The position numbers and the translations under genes are program-made. Shown here in pieces: positions 10,015 through 18,770 of a stretch of DNA of 64,000 bases (positions are counted from its first letter, which is position 1; each line of letters opens with the position of its first letter). The notes beneath the pieces were generated by a model. That model saw nothing but the letters and a program-made list of their open reading frames with translations. It made no database searches and was not told where the DNA came from. The DNA comes from Brevibacterium sp. CCUG 69071 (lineage in GTDB: Bacteria; Actinomycetota; Actinomycetes; Actinomycetales; Brevibacteriaceae), in contig NZ_PGFV01000001.1 in the NCBI RefSeq assembly GCF_021023135.1, forward strand, positions 1 to 64,000, read 5' to 3'.

Positions 10015-11520
10015 ATGAAGACTCCGCGCATCATGGCGTGGGTGGCGGCAGCAGCCGCCACAAGCCTGTTCCTGACGGCCTGCTCGGCGGGGGCTTCGGA
10101 CTCCGGTGAGGATGCTGCGAAGAAGGATTCGATGACGATCGCGTTCACCGCCGAACCCGTCAACCTCGACTTCACCTCCACCTCGGGCGTCGCGATTCCC
10201 GAAGCCCTGATGGAGAACGTCTACGAATCGCTCGTCCGCGTCGACGGCGAAGGCGGGATCCAACCGGCGCTGGCCGAGGATTGGGACGTCTCCGACGACC
10301 GCAAGACCTACACCTTCCACCTGCAGGAAGGCGTGAAATTCTCCAACGGCGCCGATCTCACCAGCGAGGACGTGAAGTTCTCCTACGAACGGGTGCAGAA
10401 GGACTGGAAGAACGCGCTGAAGTCGAAGATGGACATCGTCGGCTCCATCGACACCCCCGATGACGCCACCGTCGAGATCACGCTGAAGAAGCCCTCGAAC
10501 ACCTGGCTGTTCAACCTCACCAGCCTCGTCGGCGCGGTCTTCGACACCGAGGGCACCGGCGACCTGGCCAATGAGGCCATCGGCACCGGACCCTTCGAGA
10601 TCGAGAAGTTCAGCCGCGGCCAGTCCATCGACTTCACCGCCAGAGACGATTACTGGGGCGAAGCGCCTGCAGTCCAGAACGTCCAGTTCAAATACTTCAA
10701 GGATGCCGTCTCCGCCTCGAACGCGCTGAAGTCCGGTGAGATCGACGTGGTCTCGAACCTCCAGGCCCCCGAACTCGCCGGAGAGTTCCAGAGCAGCGAC
10801 TATCAGATCGTCTCCGGGACTACGAACGGCGAGGTCGTGCTGTCGATGAACAATGCCGAGGGCATCTTCAAGGACAAGGCGGCCCGAGAAGCGGTCATGC
10901 ACGCCATCGACCGCAAGGCCGTGCTCGACACCGCCTGGGCCGGCTACGGGGAGCTCATCGGGTCGATGGTCCCGCCGACCGATCCCTACTACGAAGACCT
11001 CACCTCGGTGTGGGACTACGACCCGGAGAAGGCGAAGGAGCTCGTCAAGGAGGCGGGCATCGACGGGGAGGAATTCGCCTTCACCGTCCCCAACCTGCCC
11101 TATGCGAAGGCGATCTCCGAGATCGTGTCCTCCCAGCTCGAGGAGGTCGGACTCACTGCGAAGATCGAGACCCAGGAGTTCCCCGCGGTGTGGTTGGACA
11201 AGACCTTCACCGAACACGACTTCGACATGTCGGTGATCAACCACGCGGAACCCCGCGACATCCTCACCGTCTTCTCGAAGGACTACTACATCGGCTACGA
11301 CGATGCGAAGACCGCGAAGGTCGCGGAGAAGGCCGACACCGGCACCGAGGAGGAGTACATCTCCGGGATGAAGGAGATCGCCAAGACGATCACCGAGGAC
11401 GCGGCCTCTGACTTCCTGTTCCTGTTCCCGAACCTCGTCATCGCCAAGGCCGATGTCGCGGGCATCCCCGCCAACCGGGTCTCCGACGCCTTCCGGATCT
11501 CGGATCTCAGCTGGAACTGA
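10015..11520 (+). CDS. ABC transporter substrate-binding lipoprotein, peptide/nickel class (SBP_bac_5)
   Basis: A 501-residue extracellular solute-binding lipoprotein of the oligopeptide/dipeptide class. The signal peptide is residues 1-22, and lipobox LTAC gives lipid-anchored C23. The SBP_bac_5 core shows EALMENVYESLVRVD near residues 62-76, LAEDWDVSDDRKTYTFHL near 83-100, and a large C-terminal lobe. ATG 10015 is chosen for the signal peptide and the GAGGAG ribosome site 5 nt before it. It is first gene of an importer operon with two permeases, a fused ATPase and an amidase. The likely ligand is a peptide or amide, but it is not determined by sequence. Confidence 0.9.
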   Translation: MKTPRIMAWVAAAAATSLFLTACSAGASDSGEDAAKKDSMTIAFTAEPVNLDFTSTSGVAIPEALMENVYESLVRVDGEGGIQPALAEDWDVSDDRKTYTFHLQEGVKFSNGADLTSEDVKFSYERVQKDWKNALKSKMDIVGSIDTPDDATVEITLKKPSNTWLFNLTSLVGAVFDTEGTGDLANEAIGTGPFEIEKFSRGQSIDFTARDDYWGEAPAVQNVQFKYFKDAVSASNALKSGEIDVVSNLQAPELAGEFQSSDYQIVSGTTNGEVVLSMNNAEGIFKDKAAREAVMHAIDRKAVLDTAWAGYGELIGSMVPPTDPYYEDLTSVWDYDPEKAKELVKEAGIDGEEFAFTVPNLPYAKAISEIVSSQLEEVGLTAKIETQEFPAVWLDKTFTEHDFDMSVINHAEPRDILTVFSKDYYIGYDDAKTAKVAEKADTGTEEEYISGMKEIAKTITEDAASDFLFLFPNLVIAKADVAGIPANRVSDAFRISDLSWN

Positions 11521-11532
11521 GCGCAGCCTCCC

Positions 11533-12480
11533 ATGCTCACCTATGTGGCCAATCGTGCGCTCCAGTTCGCACTCGCGCTCATCGTCGCCTCGGTGGTGGT
11601 CTTCGCACTCATGAGCGTCCTGCCCGGCAACGCCGCGCAGGTCGCCCTGGGCACTAACGCCACCCCTGAGGCGGTGGCCGCGCTCGAGGCCCAATACGGC
11701 CTCGACCAGCCTCCGGCCACCCGCTACCTGGGCTGGGTGACTGGGATGCTCGGCGGGGACTTCGGCACCTCCTACGTCACCGGTGCCGCCATCACCCCGG
11801 TGATCGTAGGCAGCGTCCAGGTCACGGGCATCCTCGTCGTCGCCGCGATCGCCCTGGCCATCGTCATCGCCGTGCCGCTGGGCACCTTCGCCGCCCTCGA
11901 ACAGCGCAACTGGATCGGGGTGACGATCTCCGCGCTCAGTCAGATCGGCATCGCCGTCCCGAACTTCCTCGCCGCGGTCATCCTCGTCATCGTCTTCTCC
12001 CTGACCTTGGGCTGGTTTCCCTCCCAGGGCTGGATGGCCCCGATCGAAGGCTTCGGCGGATTCCTCGCTCGGCTCGTCCTGCCCGTCGTCTCCCTCGCCC
12101 TCGTCCAGGCCGCGATCCTCACCCGCTACGTGCGCTCCGCGGTCCTCGACGTGATGCGCGAAGACTATATCCGCACCGCCCGAGCCAAGGGGCTGACGAG
12201 GACCAGGGCACTGTTCGCCCACGGGCTGCGCAATGCCGCGATCCCGGTCATCACCGTCGCGGGAGTGCAGCTGGCGACCCTGCTCGTCGGCGCCGTCATC
12301 ATCGAACAGATCTTCGTCATCCCCGGCATCGGCTCTGAGCTCGTCCGCGCCGTGGCCAACCGCGACCTGCTCGCGGTGCAGGGCATCGTCATGGTCCTCG
12401 TCCTCCTCGTGCTCATCATCAACCTCATCGTCGACATCCTCGTGCCCGTAGTCGACCCCCGGATCCGGAACGCCGCATGA
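11533..12480 (+). CDS. ABC transporter permease (DppB/OppB type)
   Basis: A 315-residue inner-membrane permease with about six membrane segments. The N-terminal helix is followed by the DppB-type periplasmic insert (NAAQVALGTNATPEAVAAL near 35-53). The binding-protein-dependent permease EAA loop is visible as YIRTARAKGLTRTRALFAHGL near 214-234. It sits 12 bp after the binding-protein gene and overlaps the next permease by 4 bp, so the pair would form the transmembrane channel. Confidence 0.92.
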   Translation: MLTYVANRALQFALALIVASVVVFALMSVLPGNAAQVALGTNATPEAVAALEAQYGLDQPPATRYLGWVTGMLGGDFGTSYVTGAAITPVIVGSVQVTGILVVAAIALAIVIAVPLGTFAALEQRNWIGVTISALSQIGIAVPNFLAAVILVIVFSLTLGWFPSQGWMAPIEGFGGFLARLVLPVVSLALVQAAILTRYVRSAVLDVMREDYIRTARAKGLTRTRALFAHGLRNAAIPVITVAGVQLATLLVGAVIIEQIFVIPGIGSELVRAVANRDLLAVQGIVMVLVLLVLIINLIVDILVPVVDPRIRNAA

Positions 12481-13433
12481 ACGAGAACCCGAGCCCCACC
12501 TCGGCGGGGGAGACGAACCCCCGCGATGCCGTCCGCGCCGATGGGATGCCCGCAGCCGGCACCACGAGGACTCCTGCCACCGGGCGCCGCGGGGGAGGAC
12601 TGCGAGCGAATGCGTCGATGATCATCGGAGCGATCCTCGTCCTCCTCATCGTCCTTCTGGCGCTCGTCTCCTTCGTGTGGACCCCCTACGACCCCAGCGC
12701 CGTCGACCCCGTCGCCCGACTGCAGTCCTCGAGCCTCGAACACCCGCTGGGTACGGACAAGTTCGGGCGCGACACCCTGACCTGGGTGATGTACGGTGCC
12801 CGGATCACGCTCATGGTCGGTCTCGTCGCCGTCGGCATCGCCCTGCTCATCGGCACCCCGATCGGGATCATCGCCGCCGTCGTCGCCCAGTACCCGTGGG
12901 GCGTGTGGCTGGGAGCGGTGATCATGCGCGCCAACGACATCCTGCTGGCCTTCCCCGCGCTGCTGCTGGCGATCATCTTCGCCGCCGTCTACCAACCCGG
13001 AACCGGGCCGGCGATGGTCGCCGTCGGCATCGCCGCGATCCCCGGCTTCGCTCGCGTCGCCCGTTCGGGCACCATGCAGGTGCTCGGCTCCGAATACGTG
13101 CGCGCCGCGAAGGCCTCGAACCGCAGCGCGCCCGCCATCGCCGTCGTCCACGTGCTGCCGAACATCGCCGGCATGGTCATCGTCCAGGCCTCCGTGGCCT
13201 TCGCGATCTCCGTCCTCGCCGAGGCGGGGCTGTCCTTCCTCGGACTCGGCACCCAGGCTCCCGTCCCCTCCTGGGGGCGGATGCTGCAGGAGTCCCAGCA
13301 GTTCCTCTCCACCCACCCCGAGCTGGCGTTGTGGCCGGGACTGTTCATCGCCCTGGCCGTGCTCGGCTTCAACCTGCTCGGCGATGGTCTGCGCGACCGC
13401 TTCGACCCGAAGATGGAGGTCCGCCGTGGCTGA
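12477..13433 (+). CDS. ABC transporter permease (DppC/OppC type)
   Basis: A 318-residue permease, second half of the channel. A disordered Pro/Thr-rich N-terminus of about 40 residues precedes the first membrane helix (SMIIGAILVLLIVLLALVSF). DppC features are HPLGTDKFGRDTL near 92-104 and the EAA loop EYVRAAKASNRSAPAIAVVHVLPN near 206-229. It overlaps both neighbours (4 and 8 bp). Confidence 0.92.
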   Translation: MNENPSPTSAGETNPRDAVRADGMPAAGTTRTPATGRRGGGLRANASMIIGAILVLLIVLLALVSFVWTPYDPSAVDPVARLQSSSLEHPLGTDKFGRDTLTWVMYGARITLMVGLVAVGIALLIGTPIGIIAAVVAQYPWGVWLGAVIMRANDILLAFPALLLAIIFAAVYQPGTGPAMVAVGIAAIPGFARVARSGTMQVLGSEYVRAAKASNRSAPAIAVVHVLPNIAGMVIVQASVAFAISVLAEAGLSFLGLGTQAPVPSWGRMLQESQQFLSTHPELALWPGLFIALAVLGFNLLGDGLRDRFDPKMEVRRG

Positions 13434-15318
13434 GCAGCTGCTCGAGATCCGCGATCTGAGCATTACCCCTGCGGGCAGTCAGACCCCGGTGCTCTCCGAG
13501 GTGTCCCTGTCGCTGGCGCCGGGGGAGCGGGTTGGCCTGATCGGCGAATCCGGTTCGGGGAAGTCACTGACCGCCTCCTCCGTCATGGGTCTGCTGCCCG
13601 AGGAGCTGCACGCCGGTGGAACCGTCAGCCTCGCCGGCTTCGAGGGCAACGTCCTCGAGGCGAAGGAATCGCGGCTGGCCCGGATGCGTTCGGACCTCGT
13701 GTCGATGGTGTTCCAGGAGCCGATGAGCGCACTCAACCCGCTCATGCGCATCGGTGACCAGATCGCCGAGGTGCTGCGCATCCACGGCGGTGCGAGCCGT
13801 GCCGAGATTCCCCGGCGGGTCCGTGACCTCCTGACGAGTGTGCACATGCCCGATCCCGACGGTGCCCGCTTCGCCTACCCGCATCAGCTCTCCGGGGGTC
13901 AGCGACAGCGCGTGATGCTCGCGATCGCCCTGGCGAACTCGCCCCGGCTGCTCATCTGCGACGAACCGACCACGGCCCTCGACGTCACCGTGCAGAAGCA
14001 CATGCTCGAACTCATCGCCGAACGTGTGGATGCGGTGGAGGCCGGTCTCCTGTTCATCACTCACGACCTCGCGGTGGTCGCCGGAATCTGCGACCGGGTG
14101 ATCGTGATGAACGCGGGCCGGATCGTCGAGACCGGCAGCGTGGAGGAGATCTTCACGAACCCGCGGCACGAGTACACGCGCGGACTCCTCGCCTCCTCCG
14201 ACCTCGAGGCCACCGATGAGAACGGGAAGCTGTTCACGCTGCGCACGGCGCTGCGGTACTCCGGGCCGGGGGATGCGCCGGCGCCCCGGGGCAGGGCGGC
14301 GCTCGCAGCGGCCGACGGGGCGGTGTGCTCGGATGGGGCAGGACGCTCGGACTGCGCAGGACGCTCGGACTGCGCAGGACGCTCGGATGGGGCAGTGCGT
14401 TCGGACGGCGCAGCAGACGTCGTCGACCGGGTGCACCCCGGCACCACCTCGGCGTCGGGCACCGCCCCGTCGTCGGGCACCGCCCCGTCGTCGGGCACTG
14501 CCTCGGCGTCGGAACAGGGTGCGCTCATCGAGGTCACCGGGGTGACCAAGCTGTTCCGCCCACGGGGACTGCTGCTCCGGCGCAGGGCGGCGGTGCAGGC
14601 CCTGGGCGGCATCGACGTCAGCGTCGCCGCGGGCAGCCGACTGGGCATCGTCGGCGAATCCGGATCGGGCAAATCGACTCTGCTCAATATCCTCTCCGGA
14701 CTCGACCGGCCCACCTCCGGACACGTGCGGGTCGGGGACATCCGCGTCGAATCGGCGAGCACCTCGGCGCTGCGGAGGCTGCGAGAGAACCTCCAGATCG
14801 TCTTCCAGGATCCCTTCGCCTCCCTCGACCCGCGGATGCGGGTGGAGGACATCGTGGCAGAGCCGCTCGTCGCTGCGGGAGTGCCCGGCGATGAACGCAC
14901 CGGCCGGGTCGAGGAGATGCTGCGAGCCGTCGACCTCGACCCCTCATCGATGCGACGCTACCCGCACCAGTTCTCCGGAGGACAGCGGCAGCGGATCTCC
15001 ATCGCCCGCGCCCTGGTCACCCGCCCTCGCATCCTCGTCGCCGATGAACCCGTGTCCGCACTTGACGTCTCCGTCCGTGCGCAGGTACTCAATCTGCTCA
15101 CCGATCTCGTCGACGACTACGCGCTGACGCTGCTGTTCGTCTCCCACGACCTGGGCGTCGTCCGTCACCTGTGCTCCGAGGTCATCGTGATGAAGGACGG
15201 CGGAATCGTCGAAGCCGGCGCGACCGAAGACATCTACGCCGATCCCCGCGAGGACTACACCCGTAAACTCATCGCAGCCACCCCCAGCCTGGCGGGAGCA
15301 CTCGCAGCGCGAACCTGA
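13426..15318 (+). CDS. Fused dipeptide ABC transporter ATPase (DppD-DppF type)
   Basis: A 630-residue protein with two ABC ATPase domains that drive the importer. Domain 1 has Walker A GESGSGKS near residues 38-45, signature LSGGQRQR near 155-162 and Walker B LLICDEP. Domain 2 has Walker A near 409-416, signature FSGGQRQR and Walker B ILVADEP. Between them, residues 285-365 form a low-complexity linker built from 18-bp DNA repeats (AGRSDC and GTAPSS units). GTG 13426 is chosen because it begins the typical AEQLLEIRDLSI strand and overlaps the permease stop by 8 bp. A separate DppD/DppF pair is the usual arrangement, so fusion is a common variant. Confidence 0.92.
   Translation: MAEQLLEIRDLSITPAGSQTPVLSEVSLSLAPGERVGLIGESGSGKSLTASSVMGLLPEELHAGGTVSLAGFEGNVLEAKESRLARMRSDLVSMVFQEPMSALNPLMRIGDQIAEVLRIHGGASRAEIPRRVRDLLTSVHMPDPDGARFAYPHQLSGGQRQRVMLAIALANSPRLLICDEPTTALDVTVQKHMLELIAERVDAVEAGLLFITHDLAVVAGICDRVIVMNAGRIVETGSVEEIFTNPRHEYTRGLLASSDLEATDENGKLFTLRTALRYSGPGDAPAPRGRAALAAADGAVCSDGAGRSDCAGRSDCAGRSDGAVRSDGAADVVDRVHPGTTSASGTAPSSGTAPSSGTASASEQGALIEVTGVTKLFRPRGLLLRRRAAVQALGGIDVSVAAGSRLGIVGESGSGKSTLLNILSGLDRPTSGHVRVGDIRVESASTSALRRLRENLQIVFQDPFASLDPRMRVEDIVAEPLVAAGVPGDERTGRVEEMLRAVDLDPSSMRRYPHQFSGGQRQRISIARALVTRPRILVADEPVSALDVSVRAQVLNLLTDLVDDYALTLLFVSHDLGVVRHLCSEVIVMKDGGIVEAGATEDIYADPREDYTRKLIAATPSLAGALAART
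14335..14512 (+). repeat. In-frame 18-bp tandem repeats in the ATPase linker
   Basis: Two arrays lie side by side. At about 14338-14410 the unit GCAGGACGCTCGGACTGC occurs in about four copies, the last two decayed. At about 14459-14510 the unit ACCGCCCCGTCGTCGGGC occurs about two and a half times. Both are multiples of 3 and keep the frame, so the linker length could vary between strains without breaking the gene. Confidence 0.85.
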
Positions 15319-15366
15319 CCACGCTGCGATCCCGTCGACACGAATGCAGAAGAGAGAGGACGGCAC

Positions 15367-16785
15367 TTGAGCACCTACACCCTTGCCGACCACACCGCGG
15401 CGGCACTGACCGCAGGATTCGCGACCGGAGATGTCGACCCCCGCGAGGTCCACGCCGCAGTCGTGGAGAGGATGGACGACTGGGAACCGGTCATCAACGC
15501 CCTCCACCACCGCGACGACGAACGCTCCCGCAGCGCCGCCGAAGCCAGTGCCGAACGCTGGCGGGAAGGCCGACCCCTCGGTCCTCTCGACGGCGTCCCG
15601 GTGACGATCAAGGAGAACATCGCCCGTCGCGGTGTGCCCATGCCCAGCGGCCACGCCTGGGTCGAGGTCCCGGTCTCGACCCACGATGCGCCGATCACCG
15701 AACGACTCGAGGAAGCCGGGGCCGTGATCCTCGGATCCACGACCATGCCGGACTGGGGGATGCTCTCCTCCGGGGTCTCCTCCCTCCACGGGATCACCCG
15801 CTCACCGCTGGATCCGAGCCTGACGACCGGGGGATCAAGTGCCGGCGCTGGGGCCGCGGCCGCCGCCGGATACGGGCCCATCCACATCGGCTCCGACATC
15901 GGCGGATCGATCAGACTGCCCTGCACCTGGCTGGGGCTGGCCGGACTCAAACCCAGCTTCGGCCGAGTGCCCCTCGACGCTCCGTACATGGGACGCTGCG
16001 CCGGACCGCTCGCGCGAACCATGGCCGACGTCAAGGCCGCGATGGACATCATCTCAGCCCCCGATGACCGGGATTTTTCGCGCCTGCCGCGCTTCGCCAC
16101 CGATGACCAGGGTGCGCTGCCCGGTGGGGGTCCATCCGGGTTCTCTCCACGGGGGATGCGGATCGGACTCCAGCTCGACGCGGGCTGCGGCGTTCCGGCC
16201 ACCTCGGAGACCGTGCGGATCATCGCCGAGGCGGCCGATCGTTTCGCTCGGGCCGGTGCCGAGGTCGAGACGGTCGAGGCCTTCATCGATGACGACCTGC
16301 TCACCGACATGGACCTGTTCTGGCGGGTCCGATCATGGAACGATCTGCGGGCGCTGCCCGTCGAGGAGCAGGCGCTCATCCTGCCCTACATCCAGGCGTG
16401 GGCGCAGGGCGGGGCCGATGTCACGGGCCTGCGACTCATGGAGTGCTACAACAGTGTGCAGGAGATCCGCCGGCGCACCGTGGCCGCCACGGCTGGCTTC
16501 GATCTCGTGATCTCGCCGACCGCTCCGGATGGGGCCTTCCCCGCTGAGCAGCCGATGCCCTTTCCGCAGGTCCACGAACCGATGGGGCATATCGGCTTCA
16601 CCATGCCCTACAACATGTCCGAACAGCCGGCGGCGACCGTGCTCGCCGGCTTCACCGCCGACGGACGGACGGTCGGGGCGCAGATCTCCGGACGCCGGTT
16701 CGCCGACGAGGTCGTCATGGCCGCCGGTGCATGGTTCGAAGCAGAGGCGGACATCGAGCTGCCGAAGCGGGCGGAGCTGGGCTGA
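15367..16785 (+). CDS. Amidase (amidase signature family)
   Basis: A 472-residue amidase-signature hydrolase. The Ser-cisSer-Lys triad is visible: K82 in TIKENIA, the cis-Ser in GGSSAGAGAAAA (near 156-158), and the nucleophile Ser in GSDIGGSIRLP (near 178-188). The start is TTG 15367, because the preceding GAGAGGA is correctly spaced and the residues after it match the family N-terminus. The first internal Met is about 36 residues in. It is the last gene of the importer operon (48-bp gap), so it may cleave the imported amide or peptide derivative. Substrate unknown. A strong terminator follows. Confidence 0.9.
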   Translation: MSTYTLADHTAAALTAGFATGDVDPREVHAAVVERMDDWEPVINALHHRDDERSRSAAEASAERWREGRPLGPLDGVPVTIKENIARRGVPMPSGHAWVEVPVSTHDAPITERLEEAGAVILGSTTMPDWGMLSSGVSSLHGITRSPLDPSLTTGGSSAGAGAAAAAGYGPIHIGSDIGGSIRLPCTWLGLAGLKPSFGRVPLDAPYMGRCAGPLARTMADVKAAMDIISAPDDRDFSRLPRFATDDQGALPGGGPSGFSPRGMRIGLQLDAGCGVPATSETVRIIAEAADRFARAGAEVETVEAFIDDDLLTDMDLFWRVRSWNDLRALPVEEQALILPYIQAWAQGGADVTGLRLMECYNSVQEIRRRTVAATAGFDLVISPTAPDGAFPAEQPMPFPQVHEPMGHIGFTMPYNMSEQPAATVLAGFTADGRTVGAQISGRRFADEVVMAAGAWFEAEADIELPKRAELG

Positions 16786-16821
16786 GAGCACAGCCGGAGC
16801 GGGGCTGGACGGAATAGAGAA

Positions 16822-16851
16822 GGCGGGGCGAACCGAATGGTTCGCCCCGCC
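16822..16851. terminator. Bidirectional terminator
   Basis: A perfect 13-bp stem (16822-16834 with 16839-16851) and a GAAT loop. It lies between the convergent amidase and Gln/Asn-rich membrane protein genes and can serve both. The T tract is weak on either side. Confidence 0.8.
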
Positions 16852-16866
16852 TCTGCGTGGGATCGA

Positions 16867-18678
16867 TCAGAAGTCGAAGAACTCGACCTCGAGCTTGTCC
16901 CCGTTGATCTTCACGCTGCCGGAGACCGACAGGGTGTTGCCGTTGGAGAAGTACGAAGACCCGGCCTTCTTGCCCTGCACGGTGAAGTCGAACTTGCCCG
17001 GCTTCTCCGTGAAGAACGACCCGGTGTTCGTGTCACCGGAGCCGAAGTCTGCCTTGACCTTGGGCATGTCCTTCATGTTCCACTTCGCGGTGTCCTTCTT
17101 GGCCAGATCATCGAGCTTGTCGTCGCTGCCGCCGACCGGGATCTCGGTCGGATCGAACTTGATGAAGTCGCACTTCGGTTCGATGCTCTTGTTGTCGAAG
17201 CACTTCTTGAGTTCGGCCTCGACCTGCTTCTGAACTTCCTTCTGGAAGTCATCCGTGGGGGAGAGGTCGAGGTTGAGAGTGGTCGGGGACACCTGATCGG
17301 TGTTCGGCTCGCTGCCGGGGGCGAAGGCCTGTGGGAAGTTGACCGCCGCGGTGTCCTGGGCCTCGCTGACCCACTTGCTGGACGGGATCTGGAAGTCGTA
17401 GTTGCCCGGGTAGACCGCGAACGAGGTGGTGCCCGCCTTGGCCTTGTAGTCCTCGCCGTTGACCGAGAGTCCATCGGCGGCGGGAATGTCGAGGGAGATG
17501 ACGTTGAGAGCGGGTCCGGTCAGTGTCCACTTGTCGAAGAACAGGTCCTGCTTCCCGTCCTTCTTCGCGGTCAGTTCGACGTTGTAGGTGCTGCCGTCGA
17601 GATCGTAGGACACGACGACCGTGCCGTTATCTCCGTCGACCTGGGAGGAATCGACCTTCGCGTTCTCGATCTTCGCCGTGGAGGCATCGGTGAAGTTCTT
17701 CGACAGCAGATCGAGGTTGGTGCCCTCGGGTCGCGGTGACGGGGCGATCTTCTCCGCCGCAGCGAAATCGCCCTCGCTCAGTGCCGAGACATAGTCCTCG
17801 GCGACCTGATCCGGGCCGTAGTTGTTCTTGTTGACATTGTGCACGACGAGGAATCCGACGAGCACGAGGACGATGACGAGCGCAACCGAGCCCAGAGCGA
17901 TGAACAGGGGAAGTCGGCTCTTCTTGCGCTCCGGGCGGGTCTCGGCGAGAGTGGCGGTGCCGGCCTGAGCGCCGGCGAATCCCGGTGCCGGAGCGGGCTG
18001 CGGAATCGCCTGCGAACCGCCGGGGCCGGAACCGGTGCGCTGGGCGTCCGGGCCGGAGCCGGTCGGGTACTGGCCGTTCGGCTGGGAGCCTGCCTGGCCG
18101 GGTGCGGACTGCGCCGACTGATAGCCGGCTCCACCGGGGTAGGGGGCACCACCCTGGTACTGACCACCCTGGTACTGGTTGTCCTGGTACTGATTTCCCT
18201 GCTGCTGATTCGGCTGCTGGTTCGGCTGGTACTGGCCGGGCTGCTGGTACGCACCGGCCTGCTGGTCGCCCGAGTACTGACCGGGCTGCTGGGCTCCGGG
18301 ACCGTACTGCGGTGCTTCGTTCGGTTCGGAGGGAGCCGAGCTCTGCGCGGAGTTCAGCGGGGGAGCCTGGCCGTCCGTGTAGGACGGGGCCTGCGGAGCG
18401 TCCGTGGAGGACGGTGCCTGGGGTTCCTGGTCAGAGGTCTGCGCTTGGTCAGATGCTTGGTCAGCCGCCTGGTCGGAGGGCTGATCTTCGCCGGATGTCT
18501 GTGCGTCCTCACCGAAGGAGGGAGCGGGCATCGCCTGCGTGGCATCGGTGGTGTCGGCCGTGGTCGAATCCTCAATGTGGTCATCCGCCGGGGTCTCCGC
18601 ACCAGTACCCGTGTTGCCGTTGCTCGGGGGGTTGCTGGGAGGTGGCGGGAAATTGGGCTGATCGTTCCCGTTGCTCAT
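16867..18678 (-). CDS. Gln/Asn/Pro-rich single-pass membrane protein
   Basis: A 603-residue protein of unknown function. Residues 1 to about 250 are disordered, first acidic (Ser/Asp/Gln), then Gln/Asn/Tyr/Pro-rich with repeated QYQGG, QPNQQ and QQPGQY words. A basic stretch (PERKKSR) precedes one membrane helix near 262-287 (LPLFIALGSVALVIVLVLVG). The remaining 310 residues would be outside the cell and look globular, with a DUF4878-like start (VAEDYVSALSEGDFAAAEKI) and four cysteines or fewer. ATG 18678 is used. ATG 18690 is the alternative but has no spacer from its ribosome site. The -10 TACAAT at 18726-18721 implies a short leader. Confidence 0.75.
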   Translation of the reverse strand: MSNGNDQPNFPPPPSNPPSNGNTGTGAETPADDHIEDSTTADTTDATQAMPAPSFGEDAQTSGEDQPSDQAADQASDQAQTSDQEPQAPSSTDAPQAPSYTDGQAPPLNSAQSSAPSEPNEAPQYGPGAQQPGQYSGDQQAGAYQQPGQYQPNQQPNQQQGNQYQDNQYQGGQYQGGAPYPGGAGYQSAQSAPGQAGSQPNGQYPTGSGPDAQRTGSGPGGSQAIPQPAPAPGFAGAQAGTATLAETRPERKKSRLPLFIALGSVALVIVLVLVGFLVVHNVNKNNYGPDQVAEDYVSALSEGDFAAAEKIAPSPRPEGTNLDLLSKNFTDASTAKIENAKVDSSQVDGDNGTVVVSYDLDGSTYNVELTAKKDGKQDLFFDKWTLTGPALNVISLDIPAADGLSVNGEDYKAKAGTTSFAVYPGNYDFQIPSSKWVSEAQDTAAVNFPQAFAPGSEPNTDQVSPTTLNLDLSPTDDFQKEVQKQVEAELKKCFDNKSIEPKCDFIKFDPTEIPVGGSDDKLDDLAKKDTAKWNMKDMPKVKADFGSGDTNTGSFFTEKPGKFDFTVQGKKAGSSYFSNGNTLSVSGSVKINGDKLEVEFFDF

Positions 18679-18770
18679 CGCTGGATTCATCCTTCGTGTT
18701 TGCAAGCCTGTCCTGGCGCAATTGTACTTCCCGCGAGTGGGAATCGCGTGGTCAATACCGAGAAGCGAGC

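Noticed and set aside
9724..12222. An 832-codon open frame on the minus strand opposite rdgB and the importer genes
   Set aside because: It is a shadow of high-GC genes on the other strand. Its product is repetitive in Gly, Asp, Glu, Arg and Val, has no domain, and its codon positions mirror the real genes.
17985..18770. Upstream extension of the perM frame
   Set aside because: It runs opposite the Gln/Asn-rich gene and its own promoter region, and the residues are shadow-like. The membrane protein starts near 18771.
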